Shown here: positions 61,618 to 64,000 of the stretch, piece after piece | How the letters are laid out: the number at the start of each line of letters is the position of its first letter | Numbering within the stretch: the first letter of the stretch is position 1 | Source of the DNA: Nocardia sp. SYP-A9097 | GTDB lineage: Bacteria; Actinomycetota; Actinomycetes; Mycobacteriales; Mycobacteriaceae | Assembly (NCBI RefSeq): GCF_009649815.1 | Contig: NZ_WJIC01000005.1 | Span: 62,001 to 126,000, forward strand | Direction of reading: 5' to 3' | Length of the DNA stretch: 64,000 bases | The notes under the pieces: generated by a model | Told to the model about the DNA's origin: nothing | Databases searched by the model: none | Seen by the model: the letters and a program-made list of their open reading frames with translations, nothing else | Translations under genes and position numbers: made by a program

Positions 61618-62907
61618 ATGGCTTGGGATTTCGAAACCGATCCGGAGTACCAGCGGAAGCTGGACTGGGTCGCGGAGTTCGTGCGCACCGAGGTCGAACC
61701 CCTGGATCTGCTCTACCCGGAGCCCTACGACCGGAAGAACCCGGAGATCCAGGCGCTCATGAAACCCTTGCAGGAGAAGGTGAAAGAGCAGGGACTGTGG
61801 GCGTGTCACCTCGGACCGGAACTCGGCGGCCCCGGCTTCGGTCAGGTGAAACTGGCGCTGCTCAATGAGGTCATCGGCACCTCGAAGTGGGCTCCGCTGG
61901 TATTCGGTTGTCAGGCACCGGATTCCGGCAATGCCGAGATCCTCGCGCATTTCGGGACTCCCGAGCAGAAGGCGAAGTATCTGCAGCCGTTGCTCGACGG
62001 CGAGATCGGGTCCTGCTATGTCATGACCGAGCCCACCGGCGGCTCGGATCCGACCGCGTTCAAGACTCTCGCTGTGCGCGATGGTGATTCGTGGGTCATC
62101 AATGGTGAGAAGTGGTTCAACTCGGCGGCCGAATTCGCCAGCTTCCACATCGTCATGGTCGTCACCGATCCCGAGGCGGAACCGCATAAGCGGCTGTCCA
62201 TGTTCGTCGTGCCCGCGGACACCCCGGGCCTGGAGATCGTGCGCAACTTCACCGTCCCCGGTTTCAGCGAGAACGAAGGACACCTGCGCTTCACCGATGT
62301 GCGCGTGCCCGCCGACGCCCTGCTCGGTGCGGAGGGGCTCGGATTCATCGTCGCGCAGACCCGGCTCGGCGGCGGCCGGGTGCATCACGCCATGCGTACG
62401 GTCGCCATGGTGCGCAAGGCTTTCGACATGATGTGTGAGCGCGCGGTGTCGCGGCCCATGCGCAAGGGTGTGCTCGGCGGGCTGCAGATGACGCAGGAGA
62501 AGATCGCCGAATCTTGGATCGAAATGGAGCAGTTCCGGCTGCTCGTACTGCGCACGGCCTGGCGCATCGACAAGGAGCAGGACTACCGCAAGGTGCGGCA
62601 CGATATCGCGGCCATCAAGGTTGCGATGCCGAAGGTCATGCACGATATCGCCCAGCGCGCCATGCACCTGCACGGGGCGATCGGCGTCAGCACCGACCTG
62701 CCGTTCGTCGACATGATGAACTACGCGCAGGTCATGGCCATCGCCGACGGCCCCACCGAGGTGCACAAGATCACCCTCGCCAAGGAGGTCCTCAAGACCT
62801 ACCTGCCCGGAGATCCGGTGTACCCCAGCGGTTTCCGGCCCGCGCTGCGCGAGCAGGCCCGCGAGCTGGTCGCGCAGCGGCTGGAACACACCGTCGGCAA
62901 TCTGTGA
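61618..62907 (+). CDS. Acyl-CoA dehydrogenase
   Basis: A 429-residue enzyme of the large-type FadE group. Seen: SCYVMTEPTGGSDPTAFKT (FAD loop), WVINGEKWFNSAAEFASF, EGLGFIVAQTRLGGGRVHHAMRTVAMVRKAFDMMCERA, and DIAQRAMHLHGAIGVSTDLPF, ADGPTEVHKITLAKEVLK. The catalytic acid region differs from classical FadE (GPTEVHK in place of YEG). Coexpressed with the TetR regulator. Role in beta-oxidation or acyl-CoA modification likely. Confidence 0.93.
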   Translation: MAWDFETDPEYQRKLDWVAEFVRTEVEPLDLLYPEPYDRKNPEIQALMKPLQEKVKEQGLWACHLGPELGGPGFGQVKLALLNEVIGTSKWAPLVFGCQAPDSGNAEILAHFGTPEQKAKYLQPLLDGEIGSCYVMTEPTGGSDPTAFKTLAVRDGDSWVINGEKWFNSAAEFASFHIVMVVTDPEAEPHKRLSMFVVPADTPGLEIVRNFTVPGFSENEGHLRFTDVRVPADALLGAEGLGFIVAQTRLGGGRVHHAMRTVAMVRKAFDMMCERAVSRPMRKGVLGGLQMTQEKIAESWIEMEQFRLLVLRTAWRIDKEQDYRKVRHDIAAIKVAMPKVMHDIAQRAMHLHGAIGVSTDLPFVDMMNYAQVMAIADGPTEVHKITLAKEVLKTYLPGDPVYPSGFRPALREQARELVAQRLEHTVGNL

Positions 62908-62908
62908 A

Positions 62909-63052
62909 CTAGCCGCTGAATCCGGCGGTGAACAGCATTGCCGCCGCTGTGAGTATCACCCAGGCCGTGACGCGGCTGATCTGCGTCACGGCCGACCGCT
63001 GCGCCAGTCGGCCGCCGATCAGCCCGCCGCACACCAGCATTGGGCTCCGCAT
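62909..63052 (-). pseudogene. TauE/SafE (TSUP) permease C-terminal fragment
   Basis: Reverse frame ending at the TAG at 62909 reads MLVCGGLIGGRLAQRSAVTQ, ISRVTAWVILTAAAMLFTAG, FSG: a Gly-rich helix turn with the RLAQR motif and a last membrane helix, typical of the end of a sulfite-exporter-family protein. The N-terminal 200 or more residues are gone. The frame abuts the ABC ATPase fragment on the other strand. Confidence 0.65.
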
Positions 63053-63059
63053 ACTGGTC

Positions 63060-63494
63060 GGCTTGGGTGAGTACGCCCGTCGCCGACCCTATGAACTCTC
63101 CGGCGGTCAGCAGCAGCGCTGCCAGATCGCGCGGGTACTGGCTACCGACCCGCGCATCATCCTCATGGACGAGCCGTTCGGCGCGTTCGATGCCATGACC
63201 CGGGAGAAACTCCAACTCGAACTGCTAGACCTGTGGCATGAGCTCCGCAAGACGGTCGTCTTCGTCACCCACAGCGTGGAAGAGGCCATCTTCCTGGGCA
63301 CCCGGGTGCTCGTCATGGGCGCGAAGCCGGGCCGGGTGATCTATGACCGGCAGGTGACCTGCAAGGGAGACGACGGCGCGCGCCCGGATTCGCGCATCCG
63401 CTCCACCCTGGAATTCGTGGCCATGTGCGATGAGGTGGCGGCGAAGATCTACCAGACTCAGGGCGCGATCGGCTCGGTGCTCGCTGTGCATTGA
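63060..63494 (+). pseudogene. Nitrate/sulfonate/taurine-type ABC ATPase fragment without Walker A
   Basis: Open frame reading GLGEYARRRPYELSGGQQQR, CQIARVLATDPRIILMDEPF, GAFDAMTREKLQ, VVFVTHSVEEAIFLGTRVLV: signature, Walker B and H-loop of TauB/SsuB-like ATPases, then a C-terminal extension to TGA 63494. About 140 N-terminal residues including Walker A are missing. The upstream extension of the frame (from 62928) overlaps the TSUP fragment and is not ATPase-like. Nonfunctional remnant. Confidence 0.82.
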
Positions 63495-63608
63495 GTCACA
63501 CAGCAATTGACGAGCTAACCCAGTGGACGCGTAATGTCGGCGGTTGTAGAAGTGTCGAAGAAGAGACCGTGCAGTGCTCATGTGAATGAAATACGACGGG
63601 AGCTCACT

Positions 63609-63857
63609 ATGCCGAAAAGGACACTCAGAGCAGCGGCAGCCGCGATCCTCATTATCGGTGGGGTGGCCACCGCGGGCGTGGCCGCCGCCGACCCAGGCGA
63701 CCCCGCACCACCCAATCCTGCATGCCCGTATCAGGATGACGCCAACCCGGCGTGCACATTCGGTCACGACAGTGGTGGCGAGGACGGCGGCCCCGGCACC
63801 GACCAATCCGGCCGCGACCACGGCGGCGACCACGGCGGCGACCATAACCACCGCTAG
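63609..63857 (+). CDS. Small exported acidic/His-rich protein
   Basis: An 82-residue protein with a signal peptide (MPKRTLRAAAAAILIIGGVATAGVAAA) and a short mature part with two Cys (PNPACPYQDDANPACTFGHDS) and a Gly/Asp/His tail (DHGGDHGGDHNHR) that could bind metal. GGGAG precedes the ATG by 6 nt. Function unknown. Confidence 0.7.
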   Translation: MPKRTLRAAAAAILIIGGVATAGVAAADPGDPAPPNPACPYQDDANPACTFGHDSGGEDGGPGTDQSGRDHGGDHGGDHNHR

Positions 63858-63859
63858 CC

Positions 63860-63946
63860 TCAACGCGTTACGGCGGAGCGGAAGCGAGCTCGGTACGTCG
63901 AGGGCGTAATACCCATGTGGCGCAGGAAGACTCGGCGCATCGACTC
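63860..63946 (-). pseudogene. AraC-family regulator, C-terminal tail fragment
   Basis: Reverse frame to the TGA at 63860 reads ESMRRVFLRHMGITPSTYRARFRSAVTR, the last recognition helix and tail of AraC/GlxA-type regulators (RRVFxRHxGxTPxxYRxRF). A TAG lies a few codons upstream and the rest of the protein is absent. Confidence 0.65.
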
Positions 63947-64000
63947 CGGCGGGAGCTACTGGCGCACTGCTATCGCATGCTCGGTTCGCCCGACGATGCC
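63917..64000 (+). CDS. Sigma-70 family RNA polymerase sigma factor, N-terminal start, cut by the window end
   Basis: In-frame GTG at 63917 followed by SAHRLRRELLAHCYRMLGSPDDA, the conserved region-2 opening of ECF-type (SigJ-like) sigma factors (RRELLAHCYRMLGS...DAED). The gene continues beyond base 64000. The start lies inside the AraC tail on the other strand, so it may instead be a fusion remnant. Confidence 0.6.
   Translation, partial: MAQEDSAHRLRRELLAHCYRMLGSPDDA

Noticed and set aside
1..64000. tRNA, rRNA or CRISPR arrays
   Set aside because: No regular direct-repeat/spacer array and no recognisable tRNA or rRNA sequence was found by reading; a covariance-model scan would be decisive.

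Overview
The window reads as a high-GC actinomycete chromosome, most likely Nocardia or a close relative. The evidence is a WhiB regulator, a DUF222/HNH (13E12-type) gene, malate synthase G, many P450s and acyl-CoA dehydrogenases, frequent GTG starts, and genes joined by ATGA or GTGA overlaps. It holds core metabolism at both ends (glycine decarboxylase on the left; malate synthase and a TetR/acyl-CoA dehydrogenase pair on the right) around a large lipid or polyketide gene cluster of about 40 kb (10.4-50.9 kb).

Left part (1-10.4 kb): the 3' end of gcvP; a DUF222/HNH gene flanked by imperfect inverted repeats of about 135 bp and preceded by an SOS-box-like start region; a medium-chain reductase; a WYL regulator with a VOC protein; a four-helix membrane protein; an anchored protein joining a substrate-binding-like domain to a VWA domain; WhiB; and an HNH endonuclease.

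Central cluster: a LysR regulator and an acyl-activating enzyme come before a tightly overlapping operon (13.18-28.38 kb). It encodes a flavin oxidoreductase, an SGNH hydrolase, a PfaA-like iterative synthase (KS-AT-ACP-ACP-KR-DH), a FabA/PfaC-like dehydratase, a PfaD-type enoyl reductase and a complete dedicated acetyl-CoA carboxylase (fused AccD-AccA, BCCP, biotin carboxylase). The carboxylase should make malonyl-CoA for the synthase. A reverse operon (36.2-28.4 kb) encodes an acyl-CoA dehydrogenase, a hotdog thioesterase, an alpha/beta hydrolase and a CUT1-type ABC importer with a metallophosphoesterase inside it. A VanB-type reductase, an exported protein and a P450 follow. A second enzyme set (40.5-45.5 kb, reverse) encodes an acyl-ACP desaturase, a cyclopropane-synthase-like methyltransferase, an ACP, a hotdog protein, a diiron protein and a fatty acyl-AMP ligase. 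It diverges from an operon with three P450s and a flavoprotein (45.8-50.9 kb). A shared promoter-region motif (GCGATAG...CCGAT) upstream of three operons suggests that these blocks form one regulon making a modified, unsaturated lipid-like product. The product itself is inferred, not known.

Right part (50.9-64 kb): a membrane protein/HTH pair with a palindromic operator, a reductase, a kinase probably fused (through a frameshift) to a NERD-like domain, and a less GC-rich island of orphan membrane proteins ending in an IS5-type transposase remnant. After these come glcB, a TetR regulator with a nested palindrome, an acyl-CoA dehydrogenase, and a scrambled end of gene fragments: TSUP permease, sulfonate-type ABC ATPase, AraC tail and the start of a sigma factor.

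Three genes (a diiron protein, a P450 and the kinase) are each broken by one single-base shift that restores a convincing protein when corrected. Either these genes are decaying or the sequence carries indel errors. No tRNA, rRNA or CRISPR array was seen.
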